Source: Heterobasidion occidentale (taxonomy: Eukaryota; Basidiomycota; Agaricomycetes; Russulales; Bondarzewiaceae). From it: DNA of 64,000 bases. A program made the translations under genes and the position numbers. The notes under the pieces are model-generated. The model worked only from the letters and a program-made list of their open reading frames with translations. It searched no databases and was not told the origin of the DNA. Below, one piece after another: positions 23,801 through 35,566 of the stretch. The stretch lies in the NCBI GenBank assembly GCA_039111635.1, contig JBCAQO010000013.1, forward strand, positions 682,001 through 746,000, in the 5' to 3' direction. Position 1 is the first letter of the stretch. Every line of letters starts with the position of its first letter.

Positions 23801-26195
23801 GAGCTCGAGCGAACACCCCTCATCTCGATGCGCAATCGCGCCCTGATGCTCCGCCGGCTTCGTAATATTCTTCGCTCGCGTCGACCATGTCTGGAAGCCT
23901 GCCTTAGATTTTTACTTTTCCGAAACGAGGATCAGCAAGAACGCCAAACCGTACACATGGGTTTCGAAAGTTCGTCTGATGAAGATGAATCCGCCATGTT
24001 CAGAAGGGGACGAGATACTGGTGTCACTGTCCTGCAAAACGATAAGAACATTGCTGAGCCGCGGACTTCTCAAGGTGTTTTTGGGCCGAATGGTATTTTT
24101 TTCTTTGATACTCTCAGATCCCCACATCTTTTACTAAACATGTTGCAGGCCAGCTGATTTGTTTCACTCATGCTCCTGTCAGAATCAGCCATAATCCGTT
24201 GCATGACCCCTCTGCTTCATCATCCGCACCCCCAACCTCGAGCGACATGCACAGTGTCCCTCGTCTATTTCAGTCCCCTGCCTTACTTTCTGATGCTATT
24301 CGTAATCTGACATTGTCTTCTCATGACCGGCCCATGTCCATATCTGGCTCACGACATGATGAAGACGGCGATAACATCTTGCATGTCATGACAAACCTTC
24401 TTTCCCTCTCGCGGCTGAAACAACGTCGTGGCTCGGAACAGTCACGGCTCGAAGATCTGAATGCTGGCTATTCTTTGCTTCCGGCGCGTTTGATGACTGT
24501 CTTCTTGAAGGAGGCTACATTCCTTGTTGGGGCGGACCGAGAACTGGCCAAAGAATACGTGTTTGACGGACCACTCGATGACCCAACGCCAGCGGGAATG
24601 TGCATGACCAATGTAGGAGTAGCGAAGAAACATGGACGGTCTGATCATGAGCGTTTCTTTCACACGATTGGCATGGTCTTCTCCGCTTACAGTGCCAAGG
24701 ATGTATCTTCCACCGCCAAGGATCCATGGGATTTCAATCCGCTGGCAATTCAACTAGTCATGGAAATGTGCGTGTATATTTGGTATATCTACAGAAATAA
24801 AACTTCATTGTAGCTCATGAGGGCAATACAGGTATAATGAATTTGCACGAGAGAAGGATGTTCAGATGCTAGCCATGGTTGCTGTCATGCTCTTGAAGAT
24901 GTACCGTATTCCGCATGTTATACGTATGTTGGATCTCAAATGCTTTCGATACTCGTAGCTGATGCTTCTCCAGGCAAAAAATCCCCTTCTGTTCGAGTCT
25001 TCTCTCCACTTACTTCCGCTATTCCACGTGTCGCTACCGGCGACTATTTCGCTGTTGTTCGACGGCGCAAAGACAATCGTGCGCCTCCACTCTCGCCCGT
25101 GTGGAACCGAACCGCTTCCTCACCAACCGCAAACCTTGTGTCGACATCTTTATCGTCTCTCTCTTCCCGTGGGTCATGGTCTAGCCTTTTCAATACTGGT
25201 AGCATGCGACAGCTTATGACGGGTACACAACAAGAGACAACCAGGGAGATTCCATACCTGGTCTCAGGCTCCGGCCCCGAGAACGAGATTGTAGCGACAC
25301 CTAATCCTGGTGTAAGGAAACATTTGCCCTCAGCCTCTGGCTTGGATTCACCTCCATCTCGACGAAAAGGACGTGCCACAGATTTAAATATAGGAGCGGA
25401 TGTTCCTGCGGCCACCAGCATCAAGAGGATTCCTGTAGCTTTTACTCCTGGACATGTTCAGAACTCACAGGGCCAACATCCTACATTTTCTCAAGTTGTC
25501 AGTGCTCGAACATCATTATCCACGAAATCTCTAGTTGTCAATGACTATCGAGAAACCCTACATCAAGATCAGTACGTCTTCACACTTCGTGATGATGTTC
25601 AATTCAATCCACTGCGGTTCTCATTTAGCTAAACTTGACAGGGCCAGAAGTTCAAGCTTATTCCAGCCACCATTTATCGAGAAGCTTGTGGATCATATCC
25701 TGGCATATGCTGAGATGCTATTCCGCTGGGAATTGCTTCAACAACGCCTTGAGCTCCTGAAATCGATCAGTCAGGAGCTCCAAGTGCACGTCAAGCATAA
25801 TGCAGCATCAGAACAAAATCATCTGGGCTCCGTTTCCTTATGCACACGATGCGAAAACGACACAACGCCACGAGGGCATCGATCCTGCTCTTCTTGTCAT
25901 GCTCGGCTGACAATGCCCCTCTGTTCAATATGTCGTCTTCCGGTGAAAGGTGACATGACCTGTGCACATTAGCAAGCCATCGCTGATACTTGTTCTCCAC
26001 GCAGGGCTTTGCTATAGCTGTCTTGCATGTAATCATGTCAGCCATGCAGGATGCTGGAAGACGGCCAATATGGCGGCCTGTGCTACCGGATGCGGTTGTG
26101 TATGCAAAGGTATCGACGCAAGAGTAAATGGACAGGATTCTCTAGGCCATTTTACATTCTCGCCGCAACCTATATCTTCACAACCCCTACCGTAG
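20897..26195 (+). CDS. MTC5: Sea3/WDR59-type subunit of SEACAT (GATOR2)
   Basis: This long multi-exon gene encodes three parts in the order expected for Sea3 (Mtc5)/WDR59. First is a WD40 propeller: WDVADVQWNPHPGRAEYIVST, HYRAITDINWHTQDPDIVVS, VKWNRQDGNVLASSH, AHSAKIYGIDWAHNSSREIV, and GHTDVVKEFVWRR with LITWSKDKTLRLWPVE. Second is an RWD domain near 23550-23940 (TTVLTKLSASKIKLEK, HDLTKRRTCTLGLNGPWGET, SFTFPKDYSLGLHPEGTP). Third, after a low-complexity linker with FESSSDEDE, is a helical stretch (EMLFRWELLQQRLELLK) and a C-terminal zinc-binding RING-like fold (CTRCEN, CSSCHARLTMPLCSICRLPV, CYSCLACNHVSHAGCW, GCGCVCKG). The complex sits on the vacuole and activates TORC1 in response to amino acids by opposing SEACIT/GATOR1. 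Start chosen at MTPDADDLSS; an ATG seven bases upstream is out of frame. Confidence 0.86.
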
Positions 26196-26747
26196 CCATC
26201 ACGATTCTTTTATTTGGAGAATGCTATGAATGTCATACTGTGTCCTCTGACGCCGTTTGCTGTGACGTGGATGATCCTATCGTACAAAGGGACATGGTAG
26301 GAGAAATGAAGTGAAGCTTGATATGACCATTTAATTGCTTTGACAATTTAACTTTAATACGCCATTTTGGAATCCGAATCACACTGTATACGGCATCCAC
26401 GTCTTACCGCTCGCTCATGATCAAGCCATTTGAACTGCACCCTTTCAGCTCTGCGCCGTCCCTTGATAAAGTCCAAAGAACTCAAGACTTTGCCCAGTAG
26501 TAACCAAGGAAACCTCAATCCAACCGCGCGCTGACAGCCACAGCGCCAAGCATGTGCTATGTTTGCCAGGATTTGCCATCCTATATCAGGCCAAGCCCAA
26601 TCACACCAGCATCTTTTTCCCTTTCCATCACCCTCTCGTTCTCCTGTCCTTCTCGTTAATAGGACTAGCCAATCCTTTCACCCGACACTCCTTCGTTGGC
26701 TTCATTCGAGAAATTGAAGCTTTCTGTTCGCTGCACAGTCATCGAAG
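26196..26747. other. Intergenic between Sea3 and LysM genes
   Basis: No supported gene. A C/T-rich tract at about 26610-26660 lies upstream of the LysM start, a common feature of fungal promoters and leaders. Confidence 0.5.
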
Positions 26748-27515
26748 ATGTTCTCCATATTTGCTGCATTTGTTGCTGTCCCTGTGCTTGCCCGGTGTAC
26801 GTGCACGTCCTTTCAAAGTGTTCGTAGTAGCTAAATTTGATTACAATTGCCTCTTCACATTTTCTCGTGCGTAGCCGTCTTCGCCGGCGACTGTGTGCGC
26901 TCGTACACTATCAAGGAAGGCGATATCTGTGATGCTATCTCTGCCGCTAACAATGTTTCCACGTACGTTCTCACTCCCTCCTTCTGTAACGAAGTCTAAA
27001 TTCCACCTTTATCTGTTACTGTTATCCACACAGGTATCAGTTGGCAGTCATCAACAACGGTGTAATCAACAGTGCATGTTCCGACCTGAACCCTGGCAAT
27101 TCTATCTGCCTTGGGTATGAGGGCGAGGACTGCAGCACGACTTACGTGGTGAAGGCGGATGATACTTGCGATGGGTTGAGCTCGGTTGCGGGCATCAATT
27201 CCACCATGCTGTTCCTGAATAACCCTCAAATTGATGCCGAATGCGGAAATCTCTACATTGGCGAGGTGCGTTTTAACAGGAATATGTCACTTTTGCGTTT
27301 GTTCGGTTTTCAGTACTGATCTATCTGACCGTATTCTGCAGGTCCTTTGTGTCTCCAAGACTGTGCAAGTCCCGCCGGCGCCTGTGAATGGGTTGAAGCC
27401 CGCGGTGACGATCCCCGCTACTGCAACTCCCGTCATAACCAGTTCGGCTGCACAGCCGAGTGCTAGTGCCGACGACAGCGACGATGACGATCTGCCTTGG
27501 TGTGACGAGCTGTGA
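26748..27515 (+). CDS. Secreted protein with two LysM domains
   Basis: The signal peptide MFSIFAAFVAVPVLA is followed, after an intron with a GTACGT donor, by RSVFAGDCVRSYTIKEGD. The first LysM runs from SYTIKEGDICDAISAANNVS to DLNPGNSICLG. The second runs from TTYVVKADDTCDGLSSVAGI through NNPQIDAECGNLYIGEVLCV. Both carry the YxVKxGDTC-like start and a cysteine pattern typical of fungal LysM proteins. The C-terminal tail is Pro/Ala/Ser-rich and acidic (ASADDSDDDDLPWCDEL). LysM modules bind chitin oligomers; in fungi such proteins protect or mask hyphal wall chitin. Three introns at 26.8, 26.96 and 27.27 kb. Effector function is possible but not shown. About 150 residues after splicing. Confidence 0.87.
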
Positions 27516-27759
27516 GGCATTTCGTTCTTTAGCCAAGCCTTCTCGCGTCCATCACGGATCGCTCTTAGTACTCATAGTACTACTTTTGCCCCTGTGCTTT
27601 GATGTGCCGATACCCAAATGCTCAAAAACACTTTGTTTGAGCATATTCTTAATTTCTATTGTATATCCAGAATGTCTCGGCCTCTCTCTTTACTACATCA
27701 GGAAAAGGGCAAGGTACTTTATTGAGCTTGAGGGACTTAGATCTTACTTACTCCCTTGA
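27516..27759. other. 3' flank of the LysM gene
   Basis: No gene seen. It includes the LysM 3' UTR and leads into the LTR-like remnant. Confidence 0.45.
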
Positions 27760-28182
27760 AACCAGTAGCAAGTTGCAATCAATACTCTAGATGGAAAGGC
27801 GTCGTACGCCAGACACTCAGAGCGGGCAGCGTGACTAACGGGTCCAAACACAGGGTTTATTGCTGATACAAGAGAGGGAAGGAAAGGAAAGGGACGGAAG
27901 GAACTGTGACGCTCGCCTAACGGAAGAGCGCACACGAGAGCGTGAGAACAAAAGAACTTATGTATCGCACCAGAGGTAACTGCTGCAACACTCCCCGAAC
28001 ACTGTACTACCCTGGGTCTTTATATACTACGCGCAAATTACAGTAAAAACAAGGGTTAAACAGAGAAATGAAAAGAGAGAGATATATTCACTATATCTCA
28101 AACCAACGACGACCGAGCCCCAGAAACAGCGTGGGATCTCGTAGGCTCGGACACAGCCGGTCATTCCCAATTCCGCTGCTCC
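27760..28182 (-). mobile_element. Probable LTR remnant, minus orientation
   Basis: On the minus strand a TATATAAAG box (28019-28026) is followed about 160 bp later by an AATAAA signal (27856-27861). About 90 bp further is a TGGTTTCAAGG string that resembles a primer-binding site of Ty1/copia type. This order (TATA, polyadenylation signal, end, primer site) suggests a 5' LTR edge. Its outer end is unclear because a MITE (28183-28533) is inserted beside or within it. No coding sequence of a retroelement follows. Confidence 0.35.
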
Positions 28183-28533
28183 GCTTACAGTCGTTTGCAT
28201 GTCATTCTGCAGTCGTGCAGCCAGAAATGTTGTTTGCTTCGACCAAACAGTCACAGATAGTCACAGCGCTTATTCAGATTGCGTCATTCCTCTGCTAGCA
28301 GACACTAGCCCTGGTTGGTGCCTCTTGTTCGCAATGCCTTTGCGAGATCCCTGAGCGAAGAGGTAGACCACTTCAAAAGACACACATGGGTGCAAGCACC
28401 AAGAGAGAGATTTGCTCTACAGGTTGCCGAATCACAAGGCTGTGTTGCCTAGGCTGTGTGACAACATATTTGGCCAGAACAAACAACATTTCTGGCTGCA
28501 CGACTGCAGAATGACATGCAAATGACTGTAAGC
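28183..28533. mobile_element. 351-bp MITE with 54-bp terminal inverted repeats
   Basis: The arms 28183-28236 and 28480-28533 are reverse complements over 54 bp with one mismatch. Both ends begin GCTTACAGTC going inward. The trinucleotide TCC flanks both sides and is the probable target duplication. Three-base duplications occur in PIF/Harbinger and CACTA elements. No transposase is encoded in the 243-bp loop. Confidence 0.75.
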
Positions 28534-28560
28534 TCCGACAAGGGCTCCATGGGAGACCGG

Positions 28561-28682
28561 TAGCCTTGTGCTTACCAAGCAGAATCAGCCGTCGGGCTTT
28601 TAATGCCATGGCTCGTTTTTGTCAGAGTCCTTTTTGGTGGGGCCCGCCATTTCAGTAAATTGACTTAGCCAAATTTCGCATG
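28561..28682 (+). repeat. Left terminal inverted repeat of the helicase/DUF6589 element
   Basis: It starts TAGCCTTGTGCTTACCAAG, immediately after GAGACCGG, and includes GTAAATTGACTTAGCCAAAT near 28655-28675. The same blocks occur in reverse complement at 59268-59438. Confidence 0.65.
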
Positions 28683-29158
28683 ATTCTGTCTTCAATTCAG
28701 CTTCTGCCTCTCGTACTTACTCTATGCTCCTTCCTCCTGACTTATACTTACTGTAAACTCTCAATACACTTTATTATATGTAGATAAAAATCAAAAAGCT
28801 CATTATATGTATTGTATTATAAGTCAGAATTGCTGTGAGGCCGAGAAATCGCATCCGGCTGCTCTGTCAAAGCTTGCAGAAGTGGGGATGGCTGTGGTGG
28901 ACAAGCTGGGGGGATGGAAGGTTGCCATGAAAGAGGGGCTGCCATCCAATATTGGCTCCACGGCACATAGCTATGATGTGGTGCGGCAGTGTTTGGATGC
29001 AGAGCCCATGGATGTGCAGCATACAAGTAGAAGGGTGATTGTGTCCAGCTGAGCTGAGTGGGAGATGTCGCAGGTGGTGAGCTGGCTGATGCTCCTGGCA
29101 GCAACAGATAGCTGCAGTGATCCTGATAATACGAGGGACAGTGGTCCATGTCGACAAT

Positions 29159-32100
29159 TGGTCCTCAGCCAGGCTCCGTGTTGGCACTGGGGGTGGTTGG
29201 CAGTGGGACGTGACTACTAGCGCTGTCGGTATGTCCACGCTTGGCTTGTTTCCTTCCAGTTTGTGATGAATGGGCTGTCTCGGGAGTAGCCACAATACCA
29301 AGCAATGCGGTACTGGCTGTCAATTGCTGGCGCTTGGACGGCAGGTTCGTGGGAGTCGGGGAAGGACACAGGGGTACCAAATCAGGGACGTATGTCTCAG
29401 AAGTGATGATTTCCTCTGCGCGGGGCGTCCCCAATGAATCATGCTGAGTGGGTATATCAATTTCCTTGTCGTTCAAGGCTAGAAGGAGATGAGAAAGCTC
29501 GGCACCATATTGAGGCCAGAGCAGCCAGATGGATGCAAGTGATGGACAAAGAGGTAAGTGGGTGCTGAAGGGCCACCAGTTTGGCAATGGCATCATTGGG
29601 AAGGATGCATGCCGTGGTGAGGTACAGTTGGTCCTTTGCGTCACGCTCGAGGACTGCCTCGCGCCAATTCTGAAGTGCTTTGGTCGTGTCGTCACTTATC
29701 TGTCCGAATGCACTTTTGCTGCCATCCCCAGCAGTCCGCCGCTTCTTTATTCCAGGGTGTGTTTAATTGAGTAATACTGGATCACAGATGTTGTAGCAGG
29801 TAATGGTTGGGTCTGAGATAAGGTTGCACAGGAGCAATGTCAGCTGCATAGGTCCCTGATTCAGGTCAAACTCACTTGGTTGAGGATTCTTGAACACTTC
29901 ACACAAGAGGGCTTGCTGGCAGGTTGTAGCTTGCACAAATTGATACAAGCCTTCAGTTGGATCCATAGCATTAAATACCGGGGCGGGACATGTGGAGTGT
30001 GCCAAGGCATCTTGCACCGCCGAGCGTCCGCCACAATAGCAGCCATGTGTACGTGCATACTCTTGGTTGGCTTTCTTGGTGGTCGCGGCCTTGGTTTTCT
30101 TTTGCCGCTTCATGCGATGGCGCTGCTTATCTTCAAGAGCCTTGGGTGGAGTCGGATCAGTAAGGGATATTGAATATGCATTGGGCTTGACCAGTAGAAC
30201 AGTGAGGCCGGTGGTGTTAGGTCCTGTTAGGACCGTGTCCTAACACATGCTTCGCACATGAACAGACGGGCTGGTCAAGTGCTTCGGACATGATTTAAAC
30301 TCGGACAGTCCTCTTGACTCCTTACCATTTACATGCTGACGCATGAACACTGACTTTGGGTTTCTGATTCTTGATGTGGACAGACATTGGTTTCTGACCC
30401 CGGTTCCTAGTTCCTGATTGATCAAAGATGTGGACAGACATTATGAATCAGATACTATACTTGGATCGATGACATGTCTTTGCTTACAGATCTCGATCGT
30501 TTACTTCGGTACCTGAGAAGTGCACAGACCAGATCGCGATCCGGCCCTAGATACATCTTTGTATAAATAGGCAAGATGAGCTTCTAAGAAGCTCAGCTTG
30601 TTCACCTATAATACACTCAATCTCTGCACTGTGCCCGGTGTCTGGCTGCCTTCCTAGCCCACACTTCATGATCTCTGTCAGATCTGAGAAACTCCTTACA
30701 CGGTCTGACGATGCACTGGACTTGTCTCCCTTCCCATCCCTTCCTCTACTCATCTGCTACTACTACGGCCTAGCCGTCTTCCGCGTTCTCAGCTGGACAC
30801 CTCCGCGTGTCATTTGTTGGACAGGAGAAGATCATCCAGTTCCTCCTCACCATTGAGAAGACCTCAAAGATCATCTCCTTTATCTCTTTGAGGACAAGGC
30901 AGAACACGACCCCGTATTCCTTGAAAGGGCCCAAAGACAATCCATTGTCTTTGTCCACTGGAGTCTACGACTCTTCGAACCAGTGGAGGTTTAGCCTAGG
31001 GACTCCTTTGTGCATCGGTGCACGTGATAGGTCTCCGACCTAACAGGTCCCCTTGCAGCTCGACTGGCACGTTGAACGAAGCTGGAAAGCTTATCTGGAA
31101 GCTTCCATTGCACGACCATTTTGATGTTAGAGATGTTGCAGCCCTAGGTGAGAACCACTGCGTTAGCTACAACAAAGAATAAGGATGTGTACACGCACCA
31201 TGCCAGCTGCGTTGGTACACACCAGAATCCGAATCTTCCCTGAATGGAAGTCCTTCATGACTTGCGTGTGGTACTCCATCGTGTGGACTGCATTGTATGG
31301 ACGGATCATGCCGTGCATATGACTTGGTAAAAGGGTGCATAGATGATCAATGATCTCCGCACCGATAGAGACATTGTCAGCATAGATCCAGGTTTTCTGG
31401 ATGTGTGTGGGCTCGGAAATGTCCGGGGGAATGACAAAGTCAAGATCTGAGTAGGAATTTATGGGGTTGTGAATCACGCGGACTACAAGAGAGACATTGG
31501 CCCGATCATTGCCTAGATTCCAATGGAGGTATGAAGTGCGAGTGAATTGGAGCTTCTTGACAATATCACGAGTGACACGTTGAGTGAGAGTTGCCAATAG
31601 TGCAATAAAGGGCGTTCCTCGGAGCAGGAAACACAAATGCTACCAATGCTGGCGTATTTCTTGCAAAAGAGTGCACCCCAATGCAATATGCAGTGTGCTT
31701 TGTCCACTATCGCAGAATACACGCATGAGGCCAGTTCAGGGGCACGCAGCACATTGTTGATGAATTGGCGGGAGAGTAGCATCTTGGGTGAAATCAGCAC
31801 AATTTGATACTTGCCTTGGATGGTTTGCTGGAAGGTGTAAACAAAATCAGAGACTTCCTACAGTGCTCAGACTGACCGCTTACCCACATGAGCTCATGCG
31901 AACACCCACGGTGGGCGCTATTGATGGCAACAGCGAATATATTGTACTTGGTTTGGAATGTTTTAGCCTGGTGCGTCATCGCCAGTCAGAACTGTAATGA
32001 AACGGTGGCAAGGAGAATAGGAGGCACATACCATTTCCTCTTGAAGTCCTATCAATGGTGATATCATGAACGTCATGCAACCTTGATTTTTTTTGAGGGC

Positions 32101-32271
32101 GTATGGTCCCGCTGTGATGGCTGTCTTGCCCATGCCTATTGCAGCCTGGCAAATGCAGTCTCGCCGCTCCTCTTGTGCTTGAACCAGCTCGAGCTGAAAG
32201 TTGCGAGGGTCATGGCCCCCTAACTGCGTCTTGAAGAGGGTGCGCAGGTCGTCTACCTCCTGCGTTGTCAT
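29159..32271 (-). pseudogene. RecQ-like ATP-dependent helicase of transposon type, disrupted
   Basis: On the minus strand from MTTQEVDDLRTLF the motifs are: RNFQLELVQAQ (Q-motif region), AIGMGKTAIT (Walker A), CMTFMISPLIGLQEEM, IVDKAHCILHWG (motif II, normally DEAH; here Glu is Lys), IALLATLTQ (motif III), then domain 2 with MHGMIRPYNAVHTMEYH and IRILVCTNAAGM. After an intron, GCNISNIKMVVQWKLP leads to VQRASRAARG (motif VI, with Ser for a usual Gly). There a solo LTR (30225-31045) is inserted. The frame resumes on the far side as PNTTGLTVLLVKPNAY and a C-terminal region with ALQNWREAVLERDAKDQLYL and a frameshift near 29540. Loss of the acidic residue in motif II and the LTR should abolish activity. 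The start is unsure; an upstream exon is possible. Confidence 0.8.
30225..31045 (+). mobile_element. Solo LTR, TGTTAGG family (in helicase gene)
   Basis: It begins TGTTAGGACCG and ends CGACCTAACA, with 5-bp target duplications GGTCC at 30220-30224 and 31046-31050. The orientation, judged by TATAAATAGG and the start-site motif AGCTTGTTCA, is plus. It splits the helicase gene in motif VI. It carries the LTR-internal ORF, including an in-frame ATG at about 30668 that other copies lack, with a TGA in mid-ORF. Confidence 0.92.
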
Positions 32272-32504
32272 GGTATGGGGCAGAATTGGGTTTACCCTGT
32301 AGCTCCAATTCTTGCAGCACCATGCAGTGTGGCAACCAGGGTGCTTGGACGACGGATCGTGTGTAGGAGGAGGCATCAGGGAGTGTGTCTGCACCAAAAA
32401 AAAGACCCTTGGGTGAGTCAGAATAGAAAAAAGGGCCTGGATGCATTGGATGGATCTAGCAGCCTACCTCATGTGAGTAGCCGTCTTGCCATCAACTTGT
32501 CTCG
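32272..32504. promoter_or_regulatory. Shared divergent promoter of helicase and DUF6589 genes
   Basis: About 230 bp separate the visible starts of the two divergent transposon genes, so their promoters or first exons must overlap here. An A-run sits at 32397-32404. No TATA box was assigned. Confidence 0.45.
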
Positions 32505-33480
32505 TTGACTTGTCGGCCTATCCCTCCCTGCATGCTTGTGAAAGTCAGCACTCTTGCAATGGAACATGAAGATCTACTCAGCCTGCCTCCATCATCTCCT
32601 CCTGATGACTCATTGTCATCCCCTTTGGCCCATTGTCTTGAGCGTGAACAAGAATACAATGGTGTTTTGAGGACACCTGCACACGGGCAGATGTGGGGCA
32701 TGGACAGCAGCGACCCTGGTGCTTTGATGTCGTCCCCTGTCTGCACAAAAGCCGATTCCATTCGCAAGTTGCACAGAAAGCATCTCAAGACTCTGGAACA
32801 AAAACGCAAAAAAACTACTCAGCAGAGAGAACAAGCATTGCACGAGTGCCTCAATCTATTGGACAGTCACGAACTCACATTTGGCAACTTGTCTGCTTTT
32901 GTCTTTGATACAGGACATTTATCTTGGGGCTGGAGGTGGACCCAGTATTTCTCAAAGCCTCAGCAGGTCAGCCATATCCTCAAGTCATGGATTTCTAATG
33001 GCAACTCACCGACTGCATGGAGCACTGTTATCGAGTTGGCAATCAAAGTCGTTGTTGGCCTTGTCACCACAGAGGCCAAAGCCATCACCAAGAAGGGAGT
33101 CCTTCGTATCAGTGGACGTCAATTCAATGCCACATTTGCGCTCGGCCTTAACTTCGAGTCGTTGGGCAAGACGGTTCGCGATCACTGCCCCGTGATCATA
33201 CGGGTCCTGCGCTCCATTGCAGTCACAGAGCGGCAGGAGGTTGAGATGCTGCAGAAGCGACAAGCACACAAAGATTTCATGAGCATGGCAGTCACATTAT
33301 GAAGAAGCACTGTGCTCATAGAAGGTCCACGCACCACAACAGCTCGCAGCTGTTAGTGCAGTTGTTCTACTAGGCGAGCAAAGTCAGAACAATGGGTATA
33401 TGCATCACATAATTGGCCTGTACCTGTATTCCACTGGGGCATCACGACAGCAAATAAGTGTGATGAATCACCTGGGCATC

Positions 33481-34225
33481 TGTTAGGTTGGAGACCTAGC
33501 ATGTGCACCGATGCACAAAGGGGATCCCTAGGCTAAACTTCCACTGAGTTTTAGAGTCGTAGACTCCAATGAATGAAGACGATGGATTGTCTTTGGGCTC
33601 TTTCCAAGAACTCTGGGTCGCTGTCTGCTTTGTCCTTGAAGAGGTTAAGAAGAAGATCTTCGAGGTCTTCTTGATGATGAGGAGGAACTGGGTAATCTTC
33701 CCCTGTCCAACAGATGACTTTAGGAGGAGTCCAACTGAGAACTCGGAAGGCTGCGAGGCCGGTGTAGTAATGGTGAAGAAGGAGAATGTAGAGAAGGGAG
33801 ACAAAGCCAGTGTGCGTTGTCAGACCATGTAAAGGAGTTTCAGATCTGACAGAGATCACAAAGTGTGGGCTAGGAAAGTAGCCAGACGCCGGGTGCAGTG
33901 CAGAGATTGAATGTATTACAGGTGAATGAGCTGAGCTTCTAAGAAGTTCATCTTGCCTATTTATACAAAGAAGTATCTAGGGCTGGATTGCGATCTGGTC
34001 TGTGCGCTTCTCAGGTACCAAAGTAAATGATCGAGATCCATAAGCGAAGATGCGTCAACGATCTAAGTATAGTACTGGATCACTAATGTCTGTCCACATC
34101 CATATCAAATGTCTAGCCACATCCGATCAATCAGGAACCAGGAACAGGGCAAAGAACCACTGTCTGTTCGCATCAAGAAGCAGGCACGGTGAGTAAGTGT
34201 TCATGCATCAGCATGTAAATGGTAA
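33481..34225 (-). mobile_element. 3' LTR of element O, part 1 (interrupted)
   Basis: It begins TGTTAGGTTGGAG and runs to GGTAA at 34225, where element I is inserted. It continues at 44998. The whole LTR is 843 bp without the insertion. It contains the antisense-oriented TATA box, start region and LTR ORF of the family. Confidence 0.9.
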
Positions 34226-34762
34226 TGTTATGAACTGCTCGTTCGATAACCCAAGAGTAACAGGTTCTTCCCTAGGTCGCACGATGGACTGAGTGGTGAG
34301 GACGGTCTCTACTGTATCAAGCAATGATACAGGAAGAATCAATGATTATTCTACCGTAGGGAGACGGTAGGGAATGAGGGTGTCCGTATAGGAAGATACG
34401 AACAAACGAAGGATAGCAGTGGGAAGACTGCTATTGAACGAGGTACACAGTAGGAAGACTGTGTAAGAACGAGGAGAATAGACTGAAGATCCTCAGCCTA
34501 TTCTATGGGCCTTATATAACTGTATAGGGTATAGGGTAAGAGTCCCGGTGCTTCTCCGGGTACCCATCCCAGGAGAGCTGTGGTCGCTGTCTTTCTCATC
34601 CGGCGCCTACTCTTGTACTTCTCCAGTCGCACCTATCCATCCTAGTGCGACGAGGTGCTTACCCATAAGCCCTAAGCCCATGGCATGTGAATGCCTAGCA
34701 TGTGATGCTTGAACCATCGGATAGACCAGCCCCGACGGGCCCCGATCGGTCAAGTCATAACA
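34226..34762 (-). mobile_element. 3' LTR of element I (537 bp)
   Basis: Begins TGTTATGAACTG and ends GTCATAACA. It is 127 bp shorter than the other LTR because a segment after GTGAATGCCT is missing. Otherwise only a handful of differences are seen. Confidence 0.92.
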
Positions 34763-34780
34763 TTACCCCCTCTCTAGGTC
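34763..34780 (-). other. Polypurine tract of element I
   Basis: On the minus strand, GACCTAGAGAGGGGGTAA directly precedes the 3' LTR, the normal position of the plus-strand primer. Element O has a nearly identical AGAGAGGGGGTAG at the same position. Confidence 0.8.
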
Positions 34781-35566
34781 CCAACTCCTGAGGGGACTAC
34801 TCGCCTCCGCGAGCCTCATCATCTTTCCACCAGCAATTTGTTTCTTGACCCAATAAGACCAGATGCAACTTCTGGTATGACTTCGTTTTCTGGGGCGAAG
34901 ACCGACCTACGTCGTTTACAACGCCTAGGAGTTTTCCATCTCCGTTGAGCTGTTTGATTTGAAGTCCTGCGGTATCGCCACAATACCGTGTTTCTTCCCG
35001 GTGTTCTTCCTTCACCGTTACGTTTTGATGCGAGGCAATCCCTTGAGTCAAAAGGCGACCCCTCGAAGCAGGACTCCCTGCTTGTGGTCAAAGAAAGTGC
35101 TGGTGCGAATGATTTATGGATGAGTTAGAAACTCGTCTGTGGATGGGTGTGTGTCGTTCTTCTTCCAAAATGCCGAAGGCCATGCTTCAGTGTTTCCAGG
35201 ATAGATCTTCATCTCCGTGATCTCCGGTATCGAGGGGGACTCCAGGTGTGTGGGTTGATCGCTTTACTAAGGCTTAGGCCCACCAACCTATCAAGAGTAG
35301 ACAGCTCTTGACTTGTCTTGAGTCTGGCAAGACCCCTTTGAAGATCCCTAACTCTGTCAGCCCCATACGGTGGCCCGTCCTGGTTAGAGATTGGTGTTTG
35401 TCCAGAGTTTGTTTGTCACATGGGAGCGAGCATGCAGCCGCGCTCCGCGTATTGAACACGAGGTAAGGATTTTGAAGAATAGACTTTGAACCCCATGGTT
35501 TCTTGAGTAAAACCATGGTATCCACCGTGACGGTAATTATTTGGGTCAGCGTAAGGTATGTCCTGG

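Noticed and set aside
33496..33804. Alternative open frame in the TGTTAGG LTR (about 100 codons)
   Set aside because: It overlaps the conserved LTR ORF in another frame and has stops in the diverged copy at 62660-63536, so it looks like a shadow frame.
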